From: Myxococcales bacterium | GTDB taxonomy: Bacteria; UBA10199; 2-02-FULL-44-16; JAAZCA01 | Length of the DNA: 64,000 nucleotides | Reading direction: 5' to 3' | Assembly (NCBI GenBank): GCA_012513515.1 | Contig: JAAZCA010000009.1 | Span: 38,084-102,083, forward strand | In this document: one piece after another, positions 8,697 through 18,082 of the stretch | Numbering within the stretch: the stretch's first letter is position 1 | Layout of the letters: every line of letters begins with the position of its first letter | The notes under the pieces: model-generated | The model's database searches: none | What the model was told of the DNA's origin: nothing | What the model saw: the letters and a program-made list of their open reading frames with translations, nothing else | Position numbers and translations under genes: made by a program

Positions 8697-9725
8697 ATGA
8701 AAGAGGCGATGTTATATACTAAGGAAGAAAATGGAGCGGCACGTTGCGGAATGTGTCGCCACACCTGTCTCATCCGCGATGGTGAAAAAGGTATCTGCGA
8801 CGTGAGGATAAATCGGGAGGGACGGCTGTACTCCATCTTCTACGGAAAACCGATAGCCGTCGCCGTAGATCCCGTTGAGAAAAAACCACTCTTTCATTTC
8901 ATGCCCGGCACAAAAACCCTTTCTATAGCCACGAGAGGCTGTAACTTTCACTGCGACTTCTGCCAAAACTCGGACATATCACAGTTCAAGGGAGGGTCGA
9001 ACGACGAGCTTTCGGGCAGCGAGTTCACGCCAACTAAAATCGTCGCTGCCGCAAACTCCGGGCGCGCCAAAAGCATATCATACACATACACCGAACCGAC
9101 CGTATTTTTCGAATACGCCTACGACACCGCAAGGCTAGCAAAAGAATCCGGGCTCGGAAACATCTTCGTCACCAATGGCTACATGACACGCGATGCGATA
9201 GATGCGATCTCACCCTTTTTGGACGCCGCCAACATCGACCTTAAGTCATTCCGAAATGACACCTACCGCTCGGTTATAGGCGCAAGGCTTGACGGAGTTC
9301 TCGATTCCATAAAATATATGAAGTCTACAGGCATATGGATAGAGATAACGACACTCGTCATCCCAGGAATGAATGACAGCGAAGCTGAACTCTCGGACGT
9401 GGCTAATTTCATAGTTGAAACCGGACGCGATATACCATGGCATATAAGCAGGTTTACGCCTCGATATAAAATGAGTGACCGCCAGCCAACTCCGATTAAA
9501 ACACTGCAACGCGCGCATGAGATAGGCAAAAAAGCGGGATTAAAATACATCTATATCGGGAACCTTCCCGGCGATTCTTCTGAAACGACATTCTGCGCAG
9601 CGTGCGGATTTCAACTCATTGAAAGGTGCAGATACGAAATTACGCTTAACAACGTACCCCACGACGGGAACTGTCCAAAATGCGGCGCCAAAGTCGATGG
9701 GATCATGCTAAAAACGAAATCATAG
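8697..9725 (+). CDS. amrS: AmmeMemoRadiSam-system radical SAM enzyme (AmrS-like)
   Basis: A 342-residue radical SAM protein of the AmrS family, related to pyruvate formate-lyase activating enzymes. C82, C86 and C89 in GCNFHCDFC bind the 4Fe-4S/SAM cluster. The N-terminal CGMCRHTC and GICDVRINREG and the pair YTYTEPTVFFEY and NIDLKSFR are family hallmarks. The C-terminus holds a further Cys4 zinc-ribbon-like element (CAACGFQL and CPKCGAKV). The substrate of the family is not established. The usual partners, AMMECR1 and Memo, are not in the window. A secreted protein gene follows nine bases later. Confidence 0.88.
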   Translation: MKEAMLYTKEENGAARCGMCRHTCLIRDGEKGICDVRINREGRLYSIFYGKPIAVAVDPVEKKPLFHFMPGTKTLSIATRGCNFHCDFCQNSDISQFKGGSNDELSGSEFTPTKIVAAANSGRAKSISYTYTEPTVFFEYAYDTARLAKESGLGNIFVTNGYMTRDAIDAISPFLDAANIDLKSFRNDTYRSVIGARLDGVLDSIKYMKSTGIWIEITTLVIPGMNDSEAELSDVANFIVETGRDIPWHISRFTPRYKMSDRQPTPIKTLQRAHEIGKKAGLKYIYIGNLPGDSSETTFCAACGFQLIERCRYEITLNNVPHDGNCPKCGAKVDGIMLKTKS

Positions 9726-9734
9726 GAGATAGAT

Positions 9735-10331
9735 ATGCTTAAACAGGCTTCATTTTTGGTCTTAATTTTACTTTTCTTGTCAGCCTCCGCGTCGGCGCAG
9801 GATACGACCGCAGCCTCGATAACGCTTACAAGCCCTGACGCCGCAAAGATCGCGTCGCTTTGCGAATCTCAGCAGTTCAAAGGTAAAAAGCTATACTGGA
9901 AGGGGGTCATAGACGGACGCACGGAGAAATCAGTGGGAGTTCAGGATCAAAAAGGGAAAGAATCAATCAAAGTCTATGCCGACCCGGAGATATCGGCTGT
10001 CCTTAGCGACTCGCTTGCAGGTCTTTTCAGAACATGCGGCATGGAACTTATGAAAAAACCCGAAGAGGAAGGTAACTCTCTCTCGGCTACGCTGCACGAA
10101 TTTTTCGTCGATGTGGATAAAAAATTGATGTCGGGGATAAGCGCCTCAAAGGCCTCTATTACATTCTCGATGGACAGATCCGGCATAGCACAGTCGATCA
10201 CCCTCGGCACTGAAATAGATTCAAAGGGAGTGCGCTCCAGAAAACTCAAACAGCTTCAGAAATCCGCCGACCTTCTTCTCATGGAGCTCATCGAAGCTAT
10301 AGCGGAAAGCGATGATTTAAAGAAGATGTAA
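9735..10331 (+). CDS. Secreted protein of unknown function, weakly YajG-like
   Basis: 198 residues with a clear signal peptide (hydrophobic SFLVLILLFLSASASA, cleavage before QDTT), so exported to the periplasm or outer membrane. There is no lipobox Cys. The middle part (NSLSATLHEFFVDVD, then ASITFSM) recalls the YajG lipoprotein family of beta-sandwich proteins, a weak similarity judged by eye. AGGAG before the ATG and only nine bases after amrS indicate an operon. The bidirectional terminator at 10370-10398 ends this unit. Confidence 0.7.
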   Translation: MLKQASFLVLILLFLSASASAQDTTAASITLTSPDAAKIASLCESQQFKGKKLYWKGVIDGRTEKSVGVQDQKGKESIKVYADPEISAVLSDSLAGLFRTCGMELMKKPEEEGNSLSATLHEFFVDVDKKLMSGISASKASITFSMDRSGIAQSITLGTEIDSKGVRSRKLKQLQKSADLLLMELIEAIAESDDLKKM

Positions 10332-10369
10332 ACAAGCGCTCGATTCGCTGACTCATTACAGAAAAATAA

Positions 10370-10398
10370 AAAAAGCCGCTACAACTCAGCGGCTTTTT
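10370..10398. terminator. Bidirectional intrinsic terminator
   Basis: AAAAAGCCGCT (10370-10380), a seven-base loop, and AGCGGCTTTTT (10388-10398): a GC-rich stem with an A run on one side and a T run on the other, so it works on both strands. It lies between two convergent genes (stops at 10331 and 10420). Confidence 0.9.
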
Positions 10399-10419
10399 GT
10401 AAGATTATAGACCGAGACA

Positions 10420-11418
10420 TCACAACACTACGTCCATGGCCCCATCTTCCATCCTGGTCCTGGTTTCCTCTATTCTCTCCTCAAGATCGGACTCGCGCGA
10501 CGCGGCGAGGGCAAGCTGTTCCTCAAACTTGGCCCTGTTCGTATCCATTCGGTCGGACAGCAGCGATTTCTGTTCATCGACTCTAGTCGAAGCATCCGCA
10601 AGTTTTCTCTCCGAAAGCGCAAGGTTATCCCTCTCCCCTACGAAGCTGTCGTTCAGCGCATTTCTGCTGCTTGCGACTTTATTTCTGCTAGCCTGCACCT
10701 GATCGGATTGAGATTGCACAGCAATACTTCCCTGCCTAACATCGCCCTCCGCATCTTCCGCGGATTTCTCAGCCATAATAGCGCTTTGATCGCTGGGCTT
10801 CTCCCCGGCCATGGTTCGGACTTCGCGGGTAGAGGGCATGGTAGGTCTGAAATTGCTATCTGAACCCACCTGCGCCGCCGCCATAAGTTGATTTATGTAT
10901 GTTAGTTTGAGAAAGATCCAGTCGTTCATCTCCGCAAGCCTTTCCACGGCATCGCGCTTCAGGAGAAAGGCGTAGTCGCGCACGGCCTCCGAAAATAGAT
11001 TGCGCATGGTAACTGCGTATTCCCTGGCGCGCATGGCTGAGTTCTGACGCTCCGCCTGACGGGCTTTTTCGTGCACGACCTGCTGCTCCTGAGCGTCTAT
11101 CTCTCGAGACTGCGCGTCAATCTGTTTTGACTGGCTGTCGAGTTCCTGGTTTTTGATGCGATTTTGTTCGCGCACCTGGGAGAGCTGGCGCCCCAACTCT
11201 TCTCGCTGATTATTTAGTTCAGCAACCTGAGTATCATGTTCTCTGAATGAGGTGCTCTGCTGGGATTCTATAGCAGCAATTTCATTTTCGATATCTTTGA
11301 TGGCATTTTCAAGGCTCGATATCCTGTCCTGATAGTTCTCACGGCGCGCACGCCTGTTCTCTTCAATCTGGCGTGCAGCATCAGAACCCCTTACGGGCAT
11401 TTGACCACCAGCTCGCAT
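10420..11418 (-). CDS. Long coiled-coil protein of unknown function
   Basis: 332 residues, not recognised as a named family. It is mostly predicted coiled coil: residues about 17-125 (Glu/Gln/Arg-rich with heptad spacing) and about 225-325, separated by a shorter less charged stretch around DWIFLKLTYINQLMAAAQ (about 165-185) and a linker rich in Pro, Ser and Thr. There is no signal peptide, membrane segment or Cys. GGAGG nine bases before the ATG gives the start. It lies downstream of nadA on the same strand, 88 bases away, and ends at the shared terminator. A structural, cytoskeletal or scaffold role is possible but not shown. Confidence 0.75.
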   Translation of the reverse strand: MRAGGQMPVRGSDAARQIEENRRARRENYQDRISSLENAIKDIENEIAAIESQQSTSFREHDTQVAELNNQREELGRQLSQVREQNRIKNQELDSQSKQIDAQSREIDAQEQQVVHEKARQAERQNSAMRAREYAVTMRNLFSEAVRDYAFLLKRDAVERLAEMNDWIFLKLTYINQLMAAAQVGSDSNFRPTMPSTREVRTMAGEKPSDQSAIMAEKSAEDAEGDVRQGSIAVQSQSDQVQASRNKVASSRNALNDSFVGERDNLALSERKLADASTRVDEQKSLLSDRMDTNRAKFEEQLALAASRESDLEERIEETRTRMEDGAMDVVL

Positions 11419-11505
11419 ATAGACTTCCCTCCAGCAATATTATCGACAGCGGAGATGGCAGAGTTGCGTGTGGATATCAAATAATTATTCAATAATATCA
11501 ATAAG

Positions 11506-12558
11506 TTATAGATAAAGCATGCGCTCCAGGGCGAGTTTAGCATATTTTAAGATATCTTCGGGGACGATGACCTCATTGATATCCCCCAGCCTGTCCAGAG
11601 TCATCAGCAGGTCGCCTAGCCCTATTTTCATCATATTCGGACAAAGGGATCTTGCCAGAGGGATGATATTCTTATCGGGATGCAGATTGGCAAGCCTCGA
11701 CACCATGTTGATCTCAGTCCCGATCGCGATCGTAGATCCTGAACGGGCGTTCTCCACAAACTCCTTTAGATATCCGGTCGAACCTGCGCCATCGGCCGCC
11801 ATAACGACCGAGGGTGAGCACTCCGGATGAACGATCACCTCGCAACCTTTATGAGCGCGCCTTACTGCTTCGACATGTTCGACTGTGAAAAATGTATGGA
11901 TGTGGCAATGCCCCTTCCAGAGGATGAGTTTTTTCTCCAAAAGAGAATTTACATCGAAAGAACTCATCTTTAGATGAGGATCCCAGAGGAAGGTTGCGGA
12001 TTCGTGAATGCCGAAATCACGCGCAGCGTTTCTGCCAAGATTTTCGTCGGGGAAAAAAAATATTTTTTTATTCTGTTCCAAGGCCCACCTAAATGCCTTT
12101 CCTGCCGATGACGAGGTACAGACAAGCCCCCCGTTCCTGCCGCAGAACGCCTTTAGCTCCGCCGAAGAATTCATATAGACGATTGGGATAAAATTCGATG
12201 AAATATTTAGATCGCTAAGCACCTGCCATGCAGCCTCGACCTGATCTACAGATGCAAAATCAGCCAGAGGGCAGCCCGCCGTCGGATCAGGGATAAAGAC
12301 GCGCTGCCACTCTTTCGCTAGAATGGAGCTCGCCTCCGCCATAAAATAAACGCCACAAAAGACTATAAACTTGGCATCGGTATCGGATCCTGCTTTTGCT
12401 AGCTGCAAGCTATCTCCTTCATAGTCGGCGAGGCGAACTATCCCTTCACGCTGATAGAAGTGACCGAGGATTTTGAGATCTCCACCCAGACGTTTTTTAT
12501 GTTTGAGTATTCGCGCAATAAGCTCATCCTCTTGAAGCGACATATATTTTTCCTGCAT
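11506..12558 (-). CDS. nadA: Quinolinate synthase A
   Basis: Condenses iminoaspartate with dihydroxyacetone phosphate to quinolinate using a 4Fe-4S cluster; about 350 residues as expected. Visible: FYQREGIVRLADYEGDSL, VFCGVYFMAEAS, PDPTAGCPLADF, YMNSSAELKAF, VCTSSSAGKAFRWA and HPECSPSVV plus SLCPNMMKIGLGDLL, which hold the conserved cluster cysteines. AGGAG five bases before the ATG supports the start MQEKYMSL. It follows ligA by 136 bases. Together with nadC at 4.1 kb this gives two of the three de novo NAD genes. Confidence 0.96.
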   Translation of the reverse strand: MQEKYMSLQEDELIARILKHKKRLGGDLKILGHFYQREGIVRLADYEGDSLQLAKAGSDTDAKFIVFCGVYFMAEASSILAKEWQRVFIPDPTAGCPLADFASVDQVEAAWQVLSDLNISSNFIPIVYMNSSAELKAFCGRNGGLVCTSSSAGKAFRWALEQNKKIFFFPDENLGRNAARDFGIHESATFLWDPHLKMSSFDVNSLLEKKLILWKGHCHIHTFFTVEHVEAVRRAHKGCEVIVHPECSPSVVMAADGAGSTGYLKEFVENARSGSTIAIGTEINMVSRLANLHPDKNIIPLARSLCPNMMKIGLGDLLMTLDRLGDINEVIVPEDILKYAKLALERMLYL

Positions 12559-12667
12559 GAATTCTCCTAATCGGGATGCGTGTCCCCCGAAGTTTGTAGC
12601 CAGTCACAAGTTACGAGTCACGGAGTTTCCGGATCCCCGACAACATCGCTCGAGGATGACAACCTTC

Positions 12668-12695
12668 TTAATCCTTAATCCTTAATCCCTAATCC
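12668..12695. repeat. Heptanucleotide tandem repeat, four TTAATCC-type units
   Basis: Three perfect TTAATCC units (12668-12688) and one CTAATCC (12689-12695) run directly into the ligA stop codon. They lie in the 136-base ligA-nadA spacer. An AGTCAC...AGTCAC doublet lies about 50-60 bases further from ligA. Slippage would change the spacer, or at the edge the 3' end of ligA. Confidence 0.7.
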
Positions 12696-14602
12696 TAACT
12701 GATCATCTCCAGAAATTCTTTTTCTGAGATTATCTTAAGACCTTCTCCATCCGCCGCTATCTTCTGAGCTTTGGCGAGCTTAGAGCCCGCCCCGCCACCA
12801 TCCCCTACGACCAGATAATCCAGATTTTTACTGACGCCGCTGGCGATATTGCCGCCTAGCTCCTCGACGCGTTTTGCCGCTTCATCGCGGCCCATCGAAA
12901 GCATCTTTCCGGTGAAGAGAAAGTTCTTTGATGCATAGCCCCAGCCATACGCCGGTCCAGAATCGGAAGCTTTCTCTACCTTCAAATGCGAAAGCAATCT
13001 ATCGATTAGCGCGGACTTCTCTCTTAGACCGGAAACAACTTCGCGGGCTATGACTGGACCGATGGTATGTATATCAGAGAGTTCGGCCTCGGAAAGTTTG
13101 CGTATTTTTTCAACGCTGCCAAATTGTGCCAAAATCTTCGCTGCGTGTTTTCCGAGCTCCCTTATCCCAAGGCTCTTCAAAAAATCGGCCAGCAAGATGT
13201 TTCTGGAAGCATCGATATTTCTGATCAGCTTATCGGCAAGTGTATCGCCCATGCGCTCGAGCCCTAAAAGATCTTCCTTTGAAAGCTCATAAAGTTCCGA
13301 AGGGTCGGTGACAAGCCCTTCATGATAAAGTCTTTCCAGCAGTTTTTCGCCAAAGCCGTCTATCCCTGCAGCCTTTACAAAATGGTATAACTCACCGACT
13401 TTCCTGCTAACGCAATTATCGGGATCGGTGCAATACAGGAAATCATCATGCATCTCCACCGGCGAGTCGCAGGATGGGCATCTGTCCGGAATTTCAATCC
13501 GATCCGATCCGGGTTCAGCAACCGATTCCAGATTTGGAATCACCCCTCCCCTTCTCATCATGACTACCTTCGCCCCTTTTGACAGGCCGAGTTCTTTCAT
13601 GATTCCCACATTATGAAGCGAGGCCCGCCGCACCTTCGCCCCGGAAAGCTCGACCGGCTCTACAATGGCCACAGGGGTGATCACGCCCGTTCGCGACACG
13701 CTCCATTCGACATCGATGAGCCGGGTCGTACCGGAGTCCCCCTGAAATTTATATGCTATGACATATCTAGGATGATGCGCCGTGATCCCAAGCCTCTCCT
13801 GCTCGGAAAGATCGTCAACCCTAAAGACAACTCCATCCAATTCGAAATCGTAGCTGTCGCGCCTTGAAAGAAAATATTTATAGACATCTGAAATTTCGTT
13901 TCTGCCGATCTTCTTCCATTCGACGACATCGAAACCCAAAGTCTTGAGCCGTTTGTATTTTTCATTTTCGAACTCATCGTCGGAGCCGATCATGTCGTAG
14001 GCAAAAAATGACAGATTGTACGCACCGGTTCTTTTGGGATCCTTCTGCTTTATCGCACCCGCCGCCAGATTCCTGGGATTTGAGAATGTATCTTTAAAAC
14101 CGGCAAAGACGGAGAGCGGCATATATATTTCGCCACGCACCTCGACCTTGCCGAAGCTGATTTTCTGTGGAATCGAGGAAATAAATTTAACATTATTTGT
14201 AATTTCTTCCCCTTCAACTCCATCGCCGCGCGTCGCTCCCTGAAAGAGCTTTCCATTTGCATCGTATTTCAGACTGACCGCACATCCGTCTATCTTCGGA
14301 CTCGCCACTATCCCGCCTTCGAATTTGGCAGCCCAATCCAGCGCACCCTTATCATCGTAACATTTGTCCAGTGAGAGCATAGGTCGGTCGTGGCGCACCT
14401 TTTTTGCCGAAGAAGAAATATCCGAAATTATGTCATGCAACACCTTTGAATCCGGCTTACGACGGCGCAGCGCCTCAACCATCCTGTCGAATTCGTAGTC
14501 TGAAATCTGCGGAGAATTCTCAACAAAGTAGAGGCGGTTATGGCGCTCGATTTCAGCCTCAAGCTCAGCGATGGGAATTTTTTTATAGTCTACATCCGTC
14601 AT
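12695..14602 (-). CDS. ligA: NAD-dependent DNA ligase
   Basis: Joins nicked DNA with NAD+; essential for replication. Starting at MTDVDYKK the protein has 635 residues. Domains: Ia (HNRLYFVENSPQISDYEFDR), adenylation domain with KIDG (K103 the AMP-accepting lysine), LFQGATRGDGVEGE, VRGEIYMP and NPRNLAAG, OB domain, Cys4 zinc finger (CPSC...YCTDPDNC), helix-hairpin-helix repeats and a C-terminal BRCT domain (FLFTGKMLSMGRDEAAKRV to the end). A longer reading from 14659 would overlap the upstream phosphatase by more than 50 bases. The TGATATG junction at 14606-14600 favours coupled initiation at 14602. Confidence 0.96.
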   Translation of the reverse strand: MTDVDYKKIPIAELEAEIERHNRLYFVENSPQISDYEFDRMVEALRRRKPDSKVLHDIISDISSSAKKVRHDRPMLSLDKCYDDKGALDWAAKFEGGIVASPKIDGCAVSLKYDANGKLFQGATRGDGVEGEEITNNVKFISSIPQKISFGKVEVRGEIYMPLSVFAGFKDTFSNPRNLAAGAIKQKDPKRTGAYNLSFFAYDMIGSDDEFENEKYKRLKTLGFDVVEWKKIGRNEISDVYKYFLSRRDSYDFELDGVVFRVDDLSEQERLGITAHHPRYVIAYKFQGDSGTTRLIDVEWSVSRTGVITPVAIVEPVELSGAKVRRASLHNVGIMKELGLSKGAKVVMMRRGGVIPNLESVAEPGSDRIEIPDRCPSCDSPVEMHDDFLYCTDPDNCVSRKVGELYHFVKAAGIDGFGEKLLERLYHEGLVTDPSELYELSKEDLLGLERMGDTLADKLIRNIDASRNILLADFLKSLGIRELGKHAAKILAQFGSVEKIRKLSEAELSDIHTIGPVIAREVVSGLREKSALIDRLLSHLKVEKASDSGPAYGWGYASKNFLFTGKMLSMGRDEAAKRVEELGGNIASGVSKNLDYLVVGDGGGAGSKLAKAQKIAADGEGLKIISEKEFLEMIS

Positions 14603-14603
14603 A

Positions 14604-15224
14604 TCAGAGGTCGTTTCCAAATCCGTTTCTATGGTTGTAGAGTATGATGCGCGGGCCAATATCCGGATCTATTCTCACAAGAGTCATCGAACAGTTATCC
14701 ACTCCAAATTGATAGATTCTGTCCATGTCCATGGAAAGGAGGTTGAGCAACGCCACCTTGATTACATCGGCATGGCTGACAAAAACCACCCTTCCCTTCG
14801 AATAGGATGAGATCACGTCATCTATCAGCTCCTTCGTTCGTTTTGCCACATCAGCGATGGACTCCCCGCCCGGGATCTCCACCTTTGCGGGTTTCAGATG
14901 ATAGTTTTTCCATACCTCGGGGTACTCCCTTTCGACATCGGCAAAACTCTTTTTCACCCAGTCACCGTAGTTTATCTCGGAAAGGCGCTCATCCATGATG
15001 ATTTTTATTTTGGGATGCTTCGATGCAATCGCCTGAGCCGTCTGTGCGGCACGAAGGACGGGGCTAGCATGTATCGCATCTATCTTAGCGCTGGCAAGAT
15101 ACTGCGCGATTCCCTCCGCCTGTTTTTTTCCGATATCATTGAGCGGCACGTCGAGCCGCCCCATCACCCGCTTCTCTACATTCCAATCGGTCTGTCCGTG
15201 CCTGACAAGAAGAATCTCCAACAT
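14604..15224 (-). CDS. Histidine phosphatase family protein (phosphoglycerate mutase-like)
   Basis: A 206-residue cytoplasmic histidine phosphatase. LLVRHGQTDWN holds the RHG motif (R8 H9), with phospho-acceptor His9. SPVLRAAQTAQAIA supplies the second Arg, LSEINYGDW the catalytic Glu, and VFVSHADVIKV the distal His. This pattern fits CobC/GpmB-like broad phosphatases (alpha-ribazole phosphate, sugar phosphate or nucleotide substrates); the substrate cannot be decided here. AAGGA shortly before the ATG at 15224 fits better than the ATG at 15266. The gene is immediately upstream of, and probably coupled to, ligA. Confidence 0.88.
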   Translation of the reverse strand: MLEILLVRHGQTDWNVEKRVMGRLDVPLNDIGKKQAEGIAQYLASAKIDAIHASPVLRAAQTAQAIASKHPKIKIIMDERLSEINYGDWVKKSFADVEREYPEVWKNYHLKPAKVEIPGGESIADVAKRTKELIDDVISSYSKGRVVFVSHADVIKVALLNLLSMDMDRIYQFGVDNCSMTLVRIDPDIGPRIILYNHRNGFGNDL

Positions 15225-15337
15225 TTCACTTTCCTTTCCCATTTTCGAATGATAAAAATTCCGCATGAAACTAGCAAATTCCTTTGAAATATCAACAAGA
15301 TTTGCTTCATGACCGAAACGGGTCGATCGGGGGTAAA

Positions 15338-17884
15338 ATGGCTAGGAAAGAGTTCAAACTCAAAAACGGAATGCACGTCCTTCTCGAAGAAAACCACAAC
15401 GCCAAGGTAGTCTCCTTCACCGCGCTCGTCAACGTCGGCAGCGTCGACGAGACCGATGATGAGGCCGGAATCTGCCACGTCATCGAGCATATGCTTTTCA
15501 AGGGAACGCCGAAGCGCCCTGAAGGGACCATCGCAATGGAAGTGGAGGCCGCAGGCGGCGACATGAACGCCTACACCTCCCTCGACCAGACCGTTTACTA
15601 CATAAACATGGCGACGCGCTTTGCAGCAAAGGGGCTTGAGATACTCGCCGATGCCGTAATGAACCCCCTGTTCGATTCAGAAGAACTGAAAAGGGAATCT
15701 GAGGTTATCCTCGAAGAGATAAGGCGTGAACAGGACAACCCCTCAAGGATGGCGGCGGAATACCTCTTCCAGCATGCATATAAAGTTCACAACTACAGAA
15801 GGCCTATCATCGGATATCCGAAAACGGTAAAATCCTTCACACATCAGGATCTCACATCCTTTCACCGCAGATGGTACACACCAAAAAACATATCCTTCAT
15901 CGTAGTCGGCGATTTCAACACAAAGAAAATGTTATCCGATATCGAAAAGGCATTCGAAGGTTTTGAAGGAGACGAGATACCGTCAAGGATATCGAAGCCG
16001 GAGCCGCGCCAATCCAGCCCCCGCATAATAGTCAAAGAGATGAACGTTCAGAGCACATATCTATCGATGGGATTTCACATCCCCAATTTCGTTTCCGCAG
16101 ATACTCCGGTTCTTGACCTGCTTTCGCACATACTGGGCGGGACGGATTCGTCGCGCCTTGAACAGGTGGTTAAGGAAAAAAAGAGATTGGCACATGCGAT
16201 ACATTGCAGCGCATATACACCAAAACACCCCGGCCTATTCTATGTCGGAGCCATGGTTTCCGACTCCAACGCCGCAAAAACCATCAACGCTATTAGTCAG
16301 GAAGTTGGAAAACTTAAGACGAATTTCGTCGCTTCCGATGAACTCGCACGTGCCAAGATCAACATGAGATCAAATGAGATCTACGAAAAGGAAACGGTCG
16401 GCGGTCAGGGCGCCAAAATAGCATCGTTCATAGCATCGTCTGGAGAGGCCTCGTTCGAACGAACCTACTATCAGAGGATGGCGGAAGTCACGCCAGAAGA
16501 CATCTCCGAAGCGGCTAAAAAATACTTAAACTTTTCTTCGGCAACAACCGTCCTGATCGTTCCGAAGAAATCGAAATGGACGAAGAACAAATCGCAGATA
16601 AAATCTGCTCTCAGCTCCAAAAAAACAATCCCCCTGAAGAAATCTTGCGACAAGAGTGAGCCAAGACAGATCATGCTGAAAAACGGCGCAAAGCTGATCG
16701 TAAGGGAGATAAAAAACATACCGGTGGTATCCATCTGTTCAGCGGCTTTGGGAGGAATAAGAAGCGAAACCAGGGCTAAAAACGGCGTCTCCGCCATGCT
16801 CGCGCGCACGCTTACAAAAGGGACGCGCGAAAGAAAGGCCCTTCGCATCGCACGCGACATCGAAAAGATCGCCGGCAGCATTGACGGATTCTGCGGAAAA
16901 AACACATTCGGAGTCAGATGTGAATTTTTGAGCGAATACGTCTACGACGGATTTGAACTTTTTGCCGATGTTTTAACGCATCCATCATTCGAACCGGAAG
17001 AGGTAGCCAACGAAAAGCAGATATTGCTCAAGGCGATAAAAGATCAGGAAGACAACCTTTCCTCGCTGGCATTCGCAAAATTTCTGCAAACCCTCTATCC
17101 GAGGCATCCGTACGGACTGCGTTCCATCGGAATGGAAAAGAGCGTAAAATCGCTGACTAGAAACGACCTCATCGCGCACCACCGTGAAATGACGAAGGCA
17201 TCGGGGACGGTGATAGCGGTAGTGGGAGATGTATGCACCGATGAGATAGAGGCGCTGGCCAACGAATATCTCTGCGACATGAGCCTTGGTAAACCGAAAA
17301 ATCTTGCACTTAAAAGCGACCCAAGGCCCAAGTCCCCAAGGCTATGCACAATCAAAAAAGATGACAAACAGCAGGCGCATATCGTCATGGGTTTCCAGGG
17401 AACGCGCTTCTCCAATCGTGATAAATACGCCATGACAGTCCTAAACAACATCCTCTCAGGACAAGGGGGGCGTCTCTTCCGCGTACTCCGCGATCAGATG
17501 AGCCTCGCTTATGCCGTAAGTTCGGTAAATCAGGAGGGAGTCGAACCTGGATACTTCGCTGTATACATCGGCACCGATCCGTCCAAAATAGACATCTCCG
17601 TCGATGCGATGAAAACCGAACTCATAAAGGTCTGTGAAAAAAAGATTACAAAGGAAGAGCTTTCACGCGCAAAGCAGTACCTGGTTGGCACCTACGATCT
17701 CGAACTGCAGCGCTACGGTGCCATTGCCAATATGTACTGCTTCTACGAACTCTACCATCTAGGGCTGAAGGAGATCGACAAATACCCCGAAAGGATAATG
17801 TCGGTAACGGCTGAAGAAGTCCTGGCAGCCGCCAAGCGCTATATCGACATAGATAACTACACCATGGCGATAGTGAAACCGTAA
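15338..17884 (+). CDS. M16 family zinc metallopeptidase, two-repeat form
   Basis: About 848 residues with two tandem M16 halves, each itself two domains, as in PqqL/pitrilysin-like peptidases. The N-terminal half carries the inverted zinc motif H47-V-I-E50-H51 (HxxEH) in HVIEHMLFKGTPKR, with the distal Glu in SEVILEEIRREQ. The C-terminal half (from about residue 445, ARTLTKGTRERKA) lacks HxxEH and ends with GGRLFRVLRDQMSLAYAVSS, the R/Y pair that completes the active site. No signal peptide is seen. GGGGGT ahead of the ATG at 15338 is preferred to a TTG at 15284. It probably degrades peptides of limited size. Transcribed divergently from the phosphatase-ligA unit. Confidence 0.92.
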   Translation: MARKEFKLKNGMHVLLEENHNAKVVSFTALVNVGSVDETDDEAGICHVIEHMLFKGTPKRPEGTIAMEVEAAGGDMNAYTSLDQTVYYINMATRFAAKGLEILADAVMNPLFDSEELKRESEVILEEIRREQDNPSRMAAEYLFQHAYKVHNYRRPIIGYPKTVKSFTHQDLTSFHRRWYTPKNISFIVVGDFNTKKMLSDIEKAFEGFEGDEIPSRISKPEPRQSSPRIIVKEMNVQSTYLSMGFHIPNFVSADTPVLDLLSHILGGTDSSRLEQVVKEKKRLAHAIHCSAYTPKHPGLFYVGAMVSDSNAAKTINAISQEVGKLKTNFVASDELARAKINMRSNEIYEKETVGGQGAKIASFIASSGEASFERTYYQRMAEVTPEDISEAAKKYLNFSSATTVLIVPKKSKWTKNKSQIKSALSSKKTIPLKKSCDKSEPRQIMLKNGAKLIVREIKNIPVVSICSAALGGIRSETRAKNGVSAMLARTLTKGTRERKALRIARDIEKIAGSIDGFCGKNTFGVRCEFLSEYVYDGFELFADVLTHPSFEPEEVANEKQILLKAIKDQEDNLSSLAFAKFLQTLYPRHPYGLRSIGMEKSVKSLTRNDLIAHHREMTKASGTVIAVVGDVCTDEIEALANEYLCDMSLGKPKNLALKSDPRPKSPRLCTIKKDDKQQAHIVMGFQGTRFSNRDKYAMTVLNNILSGQGGRLFRVLRDQMSLAYAVSSVNQEGVEPGYFAVYIGTDPSKIDISVDAMKTELIKVCEKKITKEELSRAKQYLVGTYDLELQRYGAIANMYCFYELYHLGLKEIDKYPERIMSVTAEEVLAAAKRYIDIDNYTMAIVKP

Positions 17885-18082
17885 TCGTTATGGAGAGATC
17901 TCAAAAATCAGAAAATTTCTTATCTCTACGCAGCCAAATATTTTTAAATTTTCTACATCCTAAAAAACTATCTGCTGTCGTCGCCTGCCCAGGGCAATTT
18001 TTGAATCTGGAGCAAGCTTCACCTGCGAAGATACGTGAATTCCCCGAGGCAGGCGGCTTCATAACCGATATCGAAACAGTAA

